Shown here piece by piece: positions 46,948 through 56,393 of a DNA stretch of 64,000 nt. The position numbers and the translations under genes are program-made. The stretch's first letter is position 1; the number at the start of each line of letters is the position of its first letter. Below the pieces are notes generated by a model. That model saw only the letters and a list, made by a program, of their open reading frames with translations, searched no databases and was not told where the DNA came from. Origin of the DNA: CAVXXB01 sp963765585 (GTDB lineage: Bacteria > Calditrichota > Calditrichia > JAJRVZ01); assembly GCA_963765585.1 (NCBI GenBank), contig CAVXXB010000015.1:286072-350071 (forward strand). Direction: 5' to 3'.

Positions 46948-47385
46948 ATGGAAATTCGACAGGCAAAATTAAATGATGCTTCGCATTTGGGTAAACTATC
47001 AAATCAGCTCGGTTATCCAACATCAACCAGGCAATCAGTAAAGCGACTCAAGTTTTTATTAGCCTCGAAGGAAAATGTCATCTTTGTATCATACATCCCT
47101 GACGGAAAAATTACAGGATGGATTCATGCATTTCTGGCTCACAGATTAGAGTCAGATCCATTTGCTGAAATAAGCGGTTTTGTAGTCGATGGGGCGTATC
47201 GTGGATCAGGTGCAGGAAAAAAACTATTATCTGCAGTCGAAAAATGGGTTTGTAATCATAATATATTTAAACTTCGGATTCGAAGTCACATAGCCAGAAA
47301 GGAATCTCATGTAGTTTTTGATCACCTGGGTTTTATCAAAACTAAAGATCAATTTGTATTTGATAAAAAGATTAAACAGTTATAA
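46948..47385 (+). CDS. GNAT-family N-acetyltransferase
   Basis: 145 residues. Acetyl-CoA site GFVVDGAYRGSGAGKKLLSAVEK is the R/Q-x-x-G-x-G/A motif. EIRQAKLNDASHLGKLSNQLGYP is a typical start. The substrate is unknown. It lies on the opposite strand within the men cluster and is followed by a 52-residue membrane protein. Confidence 0.88.
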   Translation: MEIRQAKLNDASHLGKLSNQLGYPTSTRQSVKRLKFLLASKENVIFVSYIPDGKITGWIHAFLAHRLESDPFAEISGFVVDGAYRGSGAGKKLLSAVEKWVCNHNIFKLRIRSHIARKESHVVFDHLGFIKTKDQFVFDKKIKQL

Positions 47386-47411
47386 TAAAAACTCGCATAA
47401 GGAACTACAAA

Positions 47412-47570
47412 ATGGAAGTTGTTGGATTTGTTTTTGGATTGAGTGGCTTGTCTTTTGCACTTATTGCCTGGGAACGTATAGCCAAATTAAAGAAAGAGTT
47501 TGAGGAGTTGAAGAGTAATTTAGAGGCTTCTGGCATCCTAAAAAACCAGACGAATAAAGAGGACGAATAA
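47412..47570 (+). CDS. Small membrane protein with coiled-coil tail (52 aa)
   Basis: ATG 47412 follows AAGGA by 8 bp. The protein is EVVGFVFGLSGLSFALIAWE (one helix), then RIAKLKKEFEELKSNLEAS, an amphipathic heptad segment, then a polar tail. Similar short helix-plus-coil proteins are widespread and uncharacterised. It starts 26 bp after the GNAT stop, so the two may be co-transcribed. Confidence 0.75.
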   Translation: MEVVGFVFGLSGLSFALIAWERIAKLKKEFEELKSNLEASGILKNQTNKEDE

Positions 47571-47673
47571 ATTGCATGCCATTCGTCAAATTAATCCGGC
47601 GCGTGTCTGGTGTAGTTCGCTGTTGGTAGTTTTCTAAGGCTATTTATCTTTAACAACTCTATCTTAAACTTTG

Positions 47674-48471
47674 TTATAAATCCAGGTTAATTAAAAACCG
47701 GGATAATAATGTGACAAATTCCTGTGGTTTTTCTGAATGAACCACATGACCTGCCCCAGGTACAATTTCAATTTGAACTTCTGGATAATTCCGTGCAATC
47801 TGCTTTGTAATTGTTTTGTATTTCTTATCTTCGGAGCCGGAAATGATCAGTATGGGCATAGCAAATTGATCGAACATATGCCAAAATGACTGCTGGCGAC
47901 CCACCGAAAATATTTTCATAGATTGTGCCAGTTGTTCACTGGAATTCATCAATCGTTGTTCAAATATTCGGTTAAACTCTGATGATTTTTTAAACTCTGA
48001 AAAGAGCGGCTGATCATACCACCAAATAAGAAAGTTACGAAATTCCGTTGTTTTGATTTTTATAGTAAGTTTCAAATCCTGATTAAATCTGGCCACTCGT
48101 TCATCCAAATTCTCGATACCGGGAGAAACCGATTCCAGGATGGCACCCTGCCAGAAGAAGTCATCATTCCGGAGAAGATGCATTCCAATCCGTCCCCCCA
48201 TAGAATATCCAACCAGAACTGGCTTAAAGAGATTTAGAGTCTTAAGGAAGGCGTAAAAATCAGAAGAAAAACTTTCCAGGGTTATGCCAGAATAGTTTTC
48301 GGAGATAATAGATTCACCATGACCGGGCAAGTCAAAAGCCAGGCAATAGTAATCATCTTTAAGTGAGGATATTAATTCCTGCCAGTCCTGACCACTGCCT
48401 AAAAATCCATGTAAAAAAACCAGCGCAGGATTGTTTTTATTTCCGATAGATGTAAAGTTCAGATTTATCAA
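47674..48471 (-). CDS. menH: SHCHC synthase (alpha/beta hydrolase)
   Basis: 265 residues. Oxyanion region FLHGFLGSGQDW, nucleophile elbow LVGYSMGGRIG, and the catalytic His in GAGHVVHSEKP. MenH eliminates pyruvate from SEPHCHC. Its start overlaps the menD stop by 4 bp, supporting this specific assignment over other hydrolases. Confidence 0.92.
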   Translation of the reverse strand: MINLNFTSIGNKNNPALVFLHGFLGSGQDWQELISSLKDDYYCLAFDLPGHGESIISENYSGITLESFSSDFYAFLKTLNLFKPVLVGYSMGGRIGMHLLRNDDFFWQGAILESVSPGIENLDERVARFNQDLKLTIKIKTTEFRNFLIWWYDQPLFSEFKKSSEFNRIFEQRLMNSSEQLAQSMKIFSVGRQQSFWHMFDQFAMPILIISGSEDKKYKTITKQIARNYPEVQIEIVPGAGHVVHSEKPQEFVTLLSRFLINLDL

Positions 48472-50213
48472 AAATTTGATGTAATCTTATTTTGAATTTC
48501 TTTGTGTAATTCAATGTTTTCCTGGCGATTTGTCCTGATCTCCAGGAATATTGATTTTCTATTTTGTATATACTCGTTGTAAATCTTTGTTAATTCTTCA
48601 TTTGTTTTTGGATTGGCGTAATCCATAGCAAAAAGTCCGGCTGCCTGCCTGAAGTTTATTTGATGGGGTGTTGCAAAATATCTTTCAAAAACCTGATCAA
48701 ACTCAGCTATAGGCAAAAATGAAAAAATACCTCCGCCCTGATTATTAATAACGATTAAAATAATCTGGGTATCAATCGTTTTGACAAGCGACAGGGAATT
48801 TAAATCATGAATCTGTGCCAGATCCCCCAGCACAACTGTTACCGGTTTGTCATGTCCGGTGGCAAAGCCTGTCGCACTGGCTAATGTACCATCAATCCCA
48901 CTGGCCCCCCTGTTTGATCCAACACAAACCGGTGCATATGTGAAGTCAGCAAACATGTCAAAATCCCTGATGGGCATGCTGTTTCCCAGGAAAAGCCCGT
49001 GCTTCCGAGGTAAATATTGAGAGATGATTCTGGCGGTTGATATTTCAGTTACGGCATGGTCATCTGAGAAAAGTTCATCGAGAATACCATTTATTTTTTT
49101 ATCAAATGAAATTACAATATCATGATCTTTATTTTGATTTGGATTTACCTGTGGTGTCAGGTCCCGGCATATTTCGCTAATGTTTCCCGTAACCCGTTGT
49201 GTGACCTGATGCACAGGATCATTTCGGTCATGATCATCGGTAATATGAATATATGTCTTATTTTTCTGCGCTGCCGTATACGTCAAAAATCGCTTTGATG
49301 TTAATGTTGATCCAATATGCAAAATGACATCAGGACTTAAAATTTTACCTATGTCCTTTTTTAACAAAATTTGATCATAGTGGGCTATATTGTTTTGTAA
49401 GGATGACGATTGTAACCCTGAACTTATATCTGCAAATACCGGCCATCCCATTTTTTTTGACAGAGCAATGACGTCATTCTTTTGTGCATCATTACTAAGA
49501 CTGCCAATAGCTATTATTCCCGATTGCGCTGTGTTTATTTTACTTGCAACTCTTCCAAGTTCATCAGAATTTATCTCTGCAATTCCTGTTATTAATTGGG
49601 TATATGGCAGACTACCGGACTCCCATACTCTAATTTTTTCAGTGTAATTCGTATTGAATCCATCTCCCAGGGGTTCCAGTGGCTCGCGAAACATACAATT
49701 GATATGAACCGATCCTTTTTTATTCATTTTGACTTGTGAGACGGCCTGATCGATGGTCGTTAATAAAAATTCCGGTTTGATATTTAAGTCAGGTACGGGT
49801 AACTCAAAATACCATTTTACGTAATTTCCAAAAATTCTGTTTTGATCTATGGTTTGATTTGCCCCGCTATCCCTGAGTTCCGGTGGCCGGTCAGCTGAAA
49901 GAATAAGCAGAGACATTCCGGTTTTTTTTGCTTCAATAATGGCGGGGTAATAATTGGCGACGGCTGTTCCTGAGGTGCAAATCAGGACTGCCGGATTGCC
50001 GGTTGCTTTGGCGTATCCCAGGGCATGAAAAGCCGCAGCCCTTTCATCTATACAAATGATAGATTTTGCTTTTTTATTTTCGGCGACGGCAACTGTAAGC
50101 GGCGTGGACCGCGACCCGGGAGATATGCAGAAATAATCAATTCCCTGTCGAATTAATTCTTCGACAATGAGATAACCCCAGTAGCTGGTGATGTTGGTGT
50201 GTTTGAGTTGCAA
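48468..50213 (-). CDS. menD: SEPHCHC synthase (ThDP-dependent)
   Basis: 581 residues. YFCISPGSRSTPLTVAVA and IDERAAAFHALGYAKATG in the N-terminal domain, GNSMPIRDFDMFAD in the middle, and the ThDP/Mg site VLGDLAQIHDLNSL near the C terminus. It adds a succinyl-semialdehyde unit from 2-oxoglutarate to isochorismate. It is full length and translationally coupled to menH. Confidence 0.96.
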   Translation of the reverse strand: MQLKHTNITSYWGYLIVEELIRQGIDYFCISPGSRSTPLTVAVAENKKAKSIICIDERAAAFHALGYAKATGNPAVLICTSGTAVANYYPAIIEAKKTGMSLLILSADRPPELRDSGANQTIDQNRIFGNYVKWYFELPVPDLNIKPEFLLTTIDQAVSQVKMNKKGSVHINCMFREPLEPLGDGFNTNYTEKIRVWESGSLPYTQLITGIAEINSDELGRVASKINTAQSGIIAIGSLSNDAQKNDVIALSKKMGWPVFADISSGLQSSSLQNNIAHYDQILLKKDIGKILSPDVILHIGSTLTSKRFLTYTAAQKNKTYIHITDDHDRNDPVHQVTQRVTGNISEICRDLTPQVNPNQNKDHDIVISFDKKINGILDELFSDDHAVTEISTARIISQYLPRKHGLFLGNSMPIRDFDMFADFTYAPVCVGSNRGASGIDGTLASATGFATGHDKPVTVVLGDLAQIHDLNSLSLVKTIDTQIILIVINNQGGGIFSFLPIAEFDQVFERYFATPHQINFRQAAGLFAMDYANPKTNEELTKIYNEYIQNRKSIFLEIRTNRQENIELHKEIQNKITSNF

Positions 50214-50528
50214 AAGAATACCGGTTACAGGTTTCAGGATACAGGATACAAGTTACAAGTTACAAGTTACAAGTTACATAGAATGAATTTATCCCGATGA
50301 TTCCATCCTGATCAAATCTATATAAAAAATATTTCAATTATCTTAGAATATATTCGAAATAGGTATAAAATACAACGACTTATGATTTTGAATTTTATTC
50401 TCAAAATATTAACTTGAATTTTTCATAAATCTTTATAAACTAAACCTTTGTGTCTTTGCGGCTTTGCGAGAGATGAATTATCCAGGTTAATCATTATATC
50501 TTTCCGAAAAAATATAACGGAGCAAATA
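50214..50528. repeat. Intergenic tandem words
   Basis: GGATACA-type words are followed by four copies of ACAAGTT (7 bp, 50248-50275). CTTTGTGTCTTTGCGGCTTTGCG at about 50443-50466 is a lone right end of the fold-back family. No gene is seen. Confidence 0.6.
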
Positions 50529-51797
50529 ATGGCTTTATCGCGTAGAGATTTTATTAAATCAAGTAGTCTGGCACTGGGTACGGTCGCATTGGCTGCAAAT
50601 AGCGCATGTCAATCGGGCGAGGAAAAAAACAAACCTGATTCAATTAATAATCTTAAACCAATGATCTCGGATATTACACCGATTTCTGACCAGGAGCGCC
50701 TGGGAAGGATCGAAAAAGCAAAAAAACTCATGCGTGAGAATTCAATAGATGTCATTTTTTTAGAACCGGGAAGTTCAATGACATATTTTTCGGATATTAA
50801 TTGGTGGCGCAGTGAAAGAATGCTGGGACTGTTTATATTTTCCAAAGGAAATATGGCATATATTTGTCCAAAATTTGAGGAAAATAAATTACGTGAACGC
50901 CTCAAAATTAATGGTGACATTTATACATGGGAAGAACATGAAAATCCGTTTCAGCTGGTAAAAAAAATATTGAAGACAAGAAATATCGGAGCTGGAAAGA
51001 TTGGTCTGGAAGAAACGGTGCGCTTCTTTATTGCCGACAATCTGGCAAAAGAAAATCCGGGGATGAAAATTGTCAGTGCAGATCCAGTGATAGTTTCATG
51101 CCGCATGATTAAATCTGGCAATGAGATTGCATTGATGAAAAAAGCAAATGATATCACTGTTGCGGCTTACCTGGCAGGAATTAGCGAACTCAGAGCCGGG
51201 ATGACTCAGCATGAATTCTCAGGAATTATTTCATCCGCTTTTTCGGCACTGGGCGTTAAGGGAGGTGTGTTCGCCCAGTTTGGAGAATATACGGCATTTC
51301 CACACGGAAGCAGTAAACTGCAATATTTAAAAGAAGGCGATGTTGTGCTGATGGATGGCGGATGCACTGTTGAAGGATATCGATCGGATATCAGCCGTAC
51401 GATAGTTTTCGGTAAACCAAACAGCAAACAGACTGAGGTCTGGAATATACTCCGCCAGGCTCAGGATGCCGTCCTTAAAATCGCCAGACCGGGCGAAACA
51501 TGTGAAGCATTAGATCTGTCAGCAAGAGGGCTCATCTCTTCAAAAGGATTTGGTCCGGACTATAAGTATTTTAGTCACCGGCTTGGGCATGGCATTGGTC
51601 TCGATGGACACGAGTGGACTTATCTTGTAAAAGGTAATAAAACAAAACTCGAGCCCGGCATGTGCTTCAGCAACGAACCCGGTATTTATATTTATGGTGA
51701 ATTTGGTATGCGTCTTGAGGATTGCATGTACATCACTGAAAATGGTGTCTCATTGTTTTCCGAACAAAGCCCATCAATAGAAGAACCATTCGTTTAA
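50529..51797 (+). CDS. Exported Xaa-Pro aminopeptidase-like M24 metallopeptidase
   Basis: 422 residues from ATG 50529 (CGGAGC upstream). A twin-arginine signal, SRRDFIKSSSLALGTVALA, is followed by NSACQS, which could be a lipobox. The creatinase N domain leads into the M24 domain with metal ligands Asp in VLMDGGCTVEGYRSDISRT, His in HRLGHGIGLDGHE, Glu in FSNEPGIYI and Glu in MRLEDCMYI. It probably removes proline-linked N-terminal residues outside the cytoplasm. Confidence 0.9.
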   Translation: MALSRRDFIKSSSLALGTVALAANSACQSGEEKNKPDSINNLKPMISDITPISDQERLGRIEKAKKLMRENSIDVIFLEPGSSMTYFSDINWWRSERMLGLFIFSKGNMAYICPKFEENKLRERLKINGDIYTWEEHENPFQLVKKILKTRNIGAGKIGLEETVRFFIADNLAKENPGMKIVSADPVIVSCRMIKSGNEIALMKKANDITVAAYLAGISELRAGMTQHEFSGIISSAFSALGVKGGVFAQFGEYTAFPHGSSKLQYLKEGDVVLMDGGCTVEGYRSDISRTIVFGKPNSKQTEVWNILRQAQDAVLKIARPGETCEALDLSARGLISSKGFGPDYKYFSHRLGHGIGLDGHEWTYLVKGNKTKLEPGMCFSNEPGIYIYGEFGMRLEDCMYITENGVSLFSEQSPSIEEPFV

Positions 51798-51899
51798 CTT
51801 TTTATCGCTATCTGCTGTCAACCATCGGCTATCGGTGCAGATTGGTGAGGCCGAAAGTAGATAGCCGAGTTATAAAAAAGAGTCTTCTCAATGCCAAGA

Positions 51900-52481
51900 T
51901 TAAACCAGATCGCAGGCATCGGCCGGCATCCAGTGCGGATCCATTCCATCCCACTTGACATTGCAGCCGATTGGATTTGTCAATGGTATGCTCACCGGCT
52001 TTCCCGAAATATGTTCATCTAACGATCTTTCAAGATCATTTACACTAATTTTACTCGCATCTCGGGGACTATCCACCCCACGTCCGGTGTAAATTAATTT
52101 ACGGTCGGCATCAAATATATAAAAATGTGGTGTGCGCAAAGCGCCATACGTACGGGCAATTTCCTGCGATTCATCATAAAGGTAGGTCCATGGAAATTGA
52201 TGTTCTTCCATTCGTTTCACCATATGTGGGAAATCATCATCCGGATACGTGTTTTTACTATTTGAGTTGATTCCCACGAATTTAACATTTTGTGATTTAT
52301 ATTTATTGACGGTCTCTCTTGTAACCTCATCGGATCCTATAACATAGGGACAATGATTGCAGGTAAAAAAGATGACCAGAACATCAGCATCTTCAAAATC
52401 AGATAACTTATATGTTTTTCCATCTGTGGCCGGTAGCGAAAAATGCGGCGCAGTATCGCCAATTTGCAGTGTAAATGACAT
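51900..52481 (-). CDS. Thioredoxin-fold protein, AhpC/TSA-like
   Basis: 193 residues. GDTAPHFSLPATDGKTYKLSDFEDA is the peroxiredoxin/TlpA start; the active-site region is FFTCNHCPYV (C-x-x-C). RTPHFYIFDADRKLIYTGR is the cis-Pro segment. The C terminus ...NPIGCNVKWDG is typical of a group of about 190-residue thioredoxin-family proteins. No signal peptide is seen, so it is likely a cytoplasmic disulfide or peroxide reductase. Confidence 0.87.
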   Translation of the reverse strand: MSFTLQIGDTAPHFSLPATDGKTYKLSDFEDADVLVIFFTCNHCPYVIGSDEVTRETVNKYKSQNVKFVGINSNSKNTYPDDDFPHMVKRMEEHQFPWTYLYDESQEIARTYGALRTPHFYIFDADRKLIYTGRGVDSPRDASKISVNDLERSLDEHISGKPVSIPLTNPIGCNVKWDGMDPHWMPADACDLV

Positions 52482-52735
52482 AGTTAGGATCCTATTCTTT
52501 ATTTATATCTCACATAATCTTGATGGTGAGATGTAATTTGTAATTGGTTATTTGGAATTAGTTATTAAGGATTTTTTGCAGTTAATTCACATTTATTACA
52601 ATTCTGATTACCAATAACGAATTACTAATTCCTTATGCATTATTTTTAGTATTGTGTATCGGCGTCTCTGCGCCTCTGCGAGAGAACAATTGTTTACTGA
52701 CGGCTATTACGCACCCCATATATGAAAAACGAAAA
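52482..52735. repeat. Intergenic repeat words
   Basis: TTTGTAATTGGTTATTTGGAATTAG (read in parts, about 52538-52562) pairs with CCAATAACGAATTACTAATTCC near 52610. CGTCTCTGCGCCTCTGCGAG near 52661-52682 is a lone right end of the fold-back family. No gene is seen. Confidence 0.5.
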
Positions 52736-54142
52736 TTACGGCTGGTGGCTGACAGCAGACAGCCGGTAGCCATTCGTTTTTGATACTTCGCCATTTACAT
52801 TCACGGCCCGCAGGAAATTTGCCAGTTTATTTTCGACTTCTTCCCACTCCAGATCAGGATCCGATCCCGCTACAATTCCTGCACCGGAATACAGATACAA
52901 ATCATTGTTGTTTATCAGTCCGGAACGAATTGCTACAACAAAATGAGCCTCTTCGGCTGAGATCCAACCCACCGGCGCGGCATACCACCCTCTTTTAAAT
53001 GGCTCAAGTCTCGAAATTTCTGAGATTGCTCTATCAGTTGGGAATCCACCCACAGCGGGAGTTGGATGTAATTTAGAGATAATTTCTACATCAGAATTTC
53101 CCGGCTTGAGCACCCCTTCAAAGGAGGTAAACAGATGTTGTACTCTTGCCAGCTTTAGTATCGATATTTCATCAGGCGTTGATACATGTTTGCACAAATC
53201 ATTTAGAATCTCATGCACATTATCTATCACAAACCGGTGTTCACGTAAATCTTTTTCGCTGGTAAGGAGTACATTTTCGAGATGTTCATCTTCAATTTCG
53301 GTGCTTCCGCGCCTGCGGGTGCCGGCAATTGCCACACTAAAAATATTCTCTCCATTCCTGCGATAAAGCAATTCCGGAGTTCCGCCAATAAACATGCTGT
53401 CAAATTCAGGCTGAATTCCAAAATGGGTCGATTCGGGATTTAAATCCTTTAAATTCTGCAGGATATGAAATCCATTTAATTTATCAGAAAATTCCAATTT
53501 GGTTTTTCTGGCCAGTACAATTTTTTCGAAATCCTGCTTGTCAATTTCCTCTAAAGCAGATCGAATCATGGAATCCCAGCTGGCTTTTTCCGGGTAATGC
53601 TGATGACTAATCATAAACGGAATTTCATCTGGTAATTCCGGACAATCTTCCTGAATAGTCTCTATTTGTCGAACAAGCTCCCTGAAATCGCTTTTATCAT
53701 TCGCCAGAAAATTCATGGCAAATTTATTATTCATACCATCACGGATCATTTCAAACCGGGGAAGGACAAAATAATTATTGCCGAAATTCTGCCAGTAATT
53801 ATCATGACCGTCTTCATCAGAAAAATTAAATCCGCCGAAATATCTCATTTCCGGATAGTTAGTTGATAATTTTTCCCTGATATGAGAAATCACGTTGAAA
53901 TAATCACCGGAGTCCTGTGTATGCACACAATCAGCACATCCGATACCAGCAATTTCTAATTGTGCTTTACGGTCATTCCAGTAAATTTTTTGTTTTGATT
54001 CCTGGGATGCCAGCCATGGCAGGAGTGGTGTTTCATTCAGTGGGATTTCAATTCGCTGAAAATGAGACGCCGGTTCCTTTTGACTCAATTTATGAATTAG
54101 TTTCTGCTTCAATATATAATCCCAATAAACCACAGAGTACAC
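52736..54142 (-). CDS. menF: Isochorismate synthase
   Basis: Up to 468 residues. The chorismate-binding domain shows FEKIVLARKTKLEF, FGIQPEFDSMFIGGTPELL, VAIAGTRRRG, LHPTPAVGG and FKRGWYAAPVGW, as in MenF/EntC/DhbC. It feeds chorismate into menaquinone synthesis. The GTG start at 54142 lies inside a CACAGAG fold-back repeat; a TTG at 54112 is an alternative. The last residues (NGYRLSAVSHQP) also look like intergenic repeat words, so both ends may be repeat-modified. Confidence 0.93.
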   Translation of the reverse strand: MYSVVYWDYILKQKLIHKLSQKEPASHFQRIEIPLNETPLLPWLASQESKQKIYWNDRKAQLEIAGIGCADCVHTQDSGDYFNVISHIREKLSTNYPEMRYFGGFNFSDEDGHDNYWQNFGNNYFVLPRFEMIRDGMNNKFAMNFLANDKSDFRELVRQIETIQEDCPELPDEIPFMISHQHYPEKASWDSMIRSALEEIDKQDFEKIVLARKTKLEFSDKLNGFHILQNLKDLNPESTHFGIQPEFDSMFIGGTPELLYRRNGENIFSVAIAGTRRRGSTEIEDEHLENVLLTSEKDLREHRFVIDNVHEILNDLCKHVSTPDEISILKLARVQHLFTSFEGVLKPGNSDVEIISKLHPTPAVGGFPTDRAISEISRLEPFKRGWYAAPVGWISAEEAHFVVAIRSGLINNNDLYLYSGAGIVAGSDPDLEWEEVENKLANFLRAVNVNGEVSKTNGYRLSAVSHQP

Positions 54143-54269
54143 AGAGATAAGAAGTTAGAGACTAGAGATGAGCATTATTTTTGCTAATTACAAGTTCCTA
54201 ATTCCCAGTTACATTTATTAAATTTCTATTCTCTAACCTATAGATTAAAACTCTGTTTGTTCTGTAGTT
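54128..54269. repeat. Fold-back intergenic element (CACAGAG type)
   Basis: AACCACAGAGTACACAGAG (54128-54146) pairs imperfectly with ACTCTGTTTGTTCTGTAGTT (54250-54269). The left end overlaps the menF start. Confidence 0.7.
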
Positions 54270-54286
54270 ACTATTTCTCCTGTATT

Positions 54287-55015
54287 TCAGGTTTTTTCCG
54301 CTATATAGATAGTGGCGATTCCAAAAGTGAGTGGTACTGCGGTCACTTTTGCGAATCCCGCCTGTTCCAGTAAATTACAAAACTCCTGTCCAAATGGAAA
54401 GGTCTCAACTGTTTCATTGAGATATTGATACGCATATGAATCGCCTGAAATCAATCCACCCAGCCGGGGCAGGATTTTTCTAAAATAAAACAGATACAAC
54501 TTTCTAATTATTGAATTAGCCGGCAAAGAAAATTCAAGGATCAAGGCCCGGCCATTTGAGTTTAACACACGGTACATTTCACCCATCGCTTTTTTGAGAT
54601 CGATTACATTACGAATACCGAAGGATATTGTAAGTACATCAAACTGCGCTTTTGTAAATGGTAATTGACAGGCGTCGCCTTCCTGAAAATCGAGAACCTC
54701 AGACAGATCTTTATCGATTGCTTTTGATCGGCCAATCTTAAGCATTTCAAGGGCGAGATCGACTCCAATCGCATCATTTATCCGCTCATCCGTAATCAAA
54801 CTAAATAACTGATCCCCTGTACCGGTAGCAATGTCCAGTAATTTCAGATTTTCTTTTTCCGGGAGGTAAGATCTGAGGCGATTACGCCAGCGAATATCCT
54901 GACCAGCAGACAATAAATGATTGAGCAGATCGTACCTATGAGCGATCCGATCAAACATCTGCCACGCTTTTTCACGCGAAGGCGGGGTCTGCTTAGTTAA
55001 TTCTGTATTCAACAT
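54287..55015 (-). CDS. ubiE: Demethylmenaquinone methyltransferase
   Basis: 242 residues from ATG 55015 (AAAGGG upstream). MFDRIAHRYDLLNHLLSAGQDIRWR is the UbiE/MenG start; LDIATGTGDQLF is the SAM site; LTISFGIRNVIDLKKAMGEMYRVL is the second family motif. It carries out the last step of menaquinone synthesis. With menF, menD, menH, menB, menA, menC and menE nearby, only the DHNA-CoA thioesterase step is not seen in the window. Confidence 0.96.
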   Translation of the reverse strand: MLNTELTKQTPPSREKAWQMFDRIAHRYDLLNHLLSAGQDIRWRNRLRSYLPEKENLKLLDIATGTGDQLFSLITDERINDAIGVDLALEMLKIGRSKAIDKDLSEVLDFQEGDACQLPFTKAQFDVLTISFGIRNVIDLKKAMGEMYRVLNSNGRALILEFSLPANSIIRKLYLFYFRKILPRLGGLISGDSYAYQYLNETVETFPFGQEFCNLLEQAGFAKVTAVPLTFGIATIYIAEKT

Positions 55016-55448
55016 ACACCCTTTTAATGTATACAACGCAATTGATAAGAACAAATTATGCGCTCAATAACTTCCCTAAAAATTTGAATCTTATAATTTA
55101 TTTATTTAACACTCGTACTTCAATCTTATTTCGTTACAGAATTTGTTATTGAATCGATACTGTTTTAAATTTTGGTTTTTTGGTAATAAACCTCTCGCCT
55201 TTGTGCGAGCGGCGATCTTTGACCGGCCAGTTTATTTCAAAGTTTTTTTCACCACGAAGGGTACGAAGAGCGCGAAGTTTTGCTTAAATAAATGTTCAAT
55301 GTCATCTCGCAGAGACCCTCCCGTGATGTGAGCACTGTGTTTACAAACAGAGGAAAAGTGCCCGAATAGCTGGAATATCCCTGATGGGATGACAGATTAA
55401 TGCCTTTGTGTTCTTCGTGGTTAATAATCTTATTACATTGGAGCAAAT
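55016..55448. repeat. Intergenic region with CACGAAG fold-back element
   Basis: TTTTTCACCACGAAGGGTACGAAG (in parts, 55243-55267) pairs with CTTTGTGTTCTTCGTGGTT (55404-55422). No gene is seen. Confidence 0.65.
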
Positions 55449-56393
55449 ATGAAAATTTTTTATAAAATAAGCATGTTATTACTGATCGTGATTCAACTCG
55501 GCGCGCAGGATTTTAAGAATATTGAGATCGGTACATTTAATATCCGGTTTTTTCCATGTAATCAGGATAGTGCAATGATGACCAAATACGATATTCAGAT
55601 GCGCTACCCGCCAACCGGTGTCGCGACAGACACGGTTGCATTATTTGAGATGATTAAAGATCTGGATATTGAGATTCTTGGAGTTCAGGAACTGGTGGAT
55701 CCACCTTTATTTGGCGCCATGGCCAAACGACATTTAGGGGACCATTTTGAATTTGCCTACGCTCCTTCTAATGGCTGGCAGAAAGTCGGATTTTTGTATA
55801 ATTCCGAAAAAGTTGAAATGATAGGTGAACCTACTATTTATAATGAAGTTACGATAGGTCGGATTGACCGGTTACGACCCGCGTTTCATGGCTATTTTAA
55901 AGCCATTCCTAATGGATTCGATTTTCATGTCATAGTTGTGCATCTAAAAGCTTCTCCCCGCGGATATCCCGAACGAATAAAACAATGGAACGAGCTCGAA
56001 AAGATCCTGACGGCATTACCTGAAGACGAGCGCAAAGATGAAGATGTCATATTGGTCGGGGATTTTAACAATGTATCAAAGGACCGGTATAATGAATTTC
56101 TACCCCTTTTGGATAGTCTGAACTATTTCTGGATCGGTGCTGAGGGCGACAGTCTTATCACAAATTACTGGCGTCCGGACTGGTCCAAGCCGGAGATTCA
56201 GGGTTCCATGATCGATCAGATCGTTATATCTAAAGATGCAAAGATTGAATATATCGAAAATAGTACCCGGGTTGGCGGAATATGCGCGGATGGAGAACAA
56301 ACCATTACCGGTGATTTTCCGGATTATTATCTAAAAATTTCTGATCATTGCCCGGTGTATTCTTCGTTCAGAGCGTTTCCGGATGACGATTAA
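55449..56393 (+). CDS. Secreted endonuclease/exonuclease/phosphatase-family protein
   Basis: 314 residues with signal peptide (KIFYKISMLLLIVIQLGA-Q). EEP-fold motifs: EIGTFNIRFF, EILGVQELVD (metal Glu), VIVVHLKA, VILVGDFNN (D-x-N) and KISDHCPVYS (SDH). The family includes DNases and phosphatases; the exact substrate is unknown. The 3' end overlaps convergent recQ by 26 bp. Confidence 0.9.
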   Translation: MKIFYKISMLLLIVIQLGAQDFKNIEIGTFNIRFFPCNQDSAMMTKYDIQMRYPPTGVATDTVALFEMIKDLDIEILGVQELVDPPLFGAMAKRHLGDHFEFAYAPSNGWQKVGFLYNSEKVEMIGEPTIYNEVTIGRIDRLRPAFHGYFKAIPNGFDFHVIVVHLKASPRGYPERIKQWNELEKILTALPEDERKDEDVILVGDFNNVSKDRYNEFLPLLDSLNYFWIGAEGDSLITNYWRPDWSKPEIQGSMIDQIVISKDAKIEYIENSTRVGGICADGEQTITGDFPDYYLKISDHCPVYSSFRAFPDDD

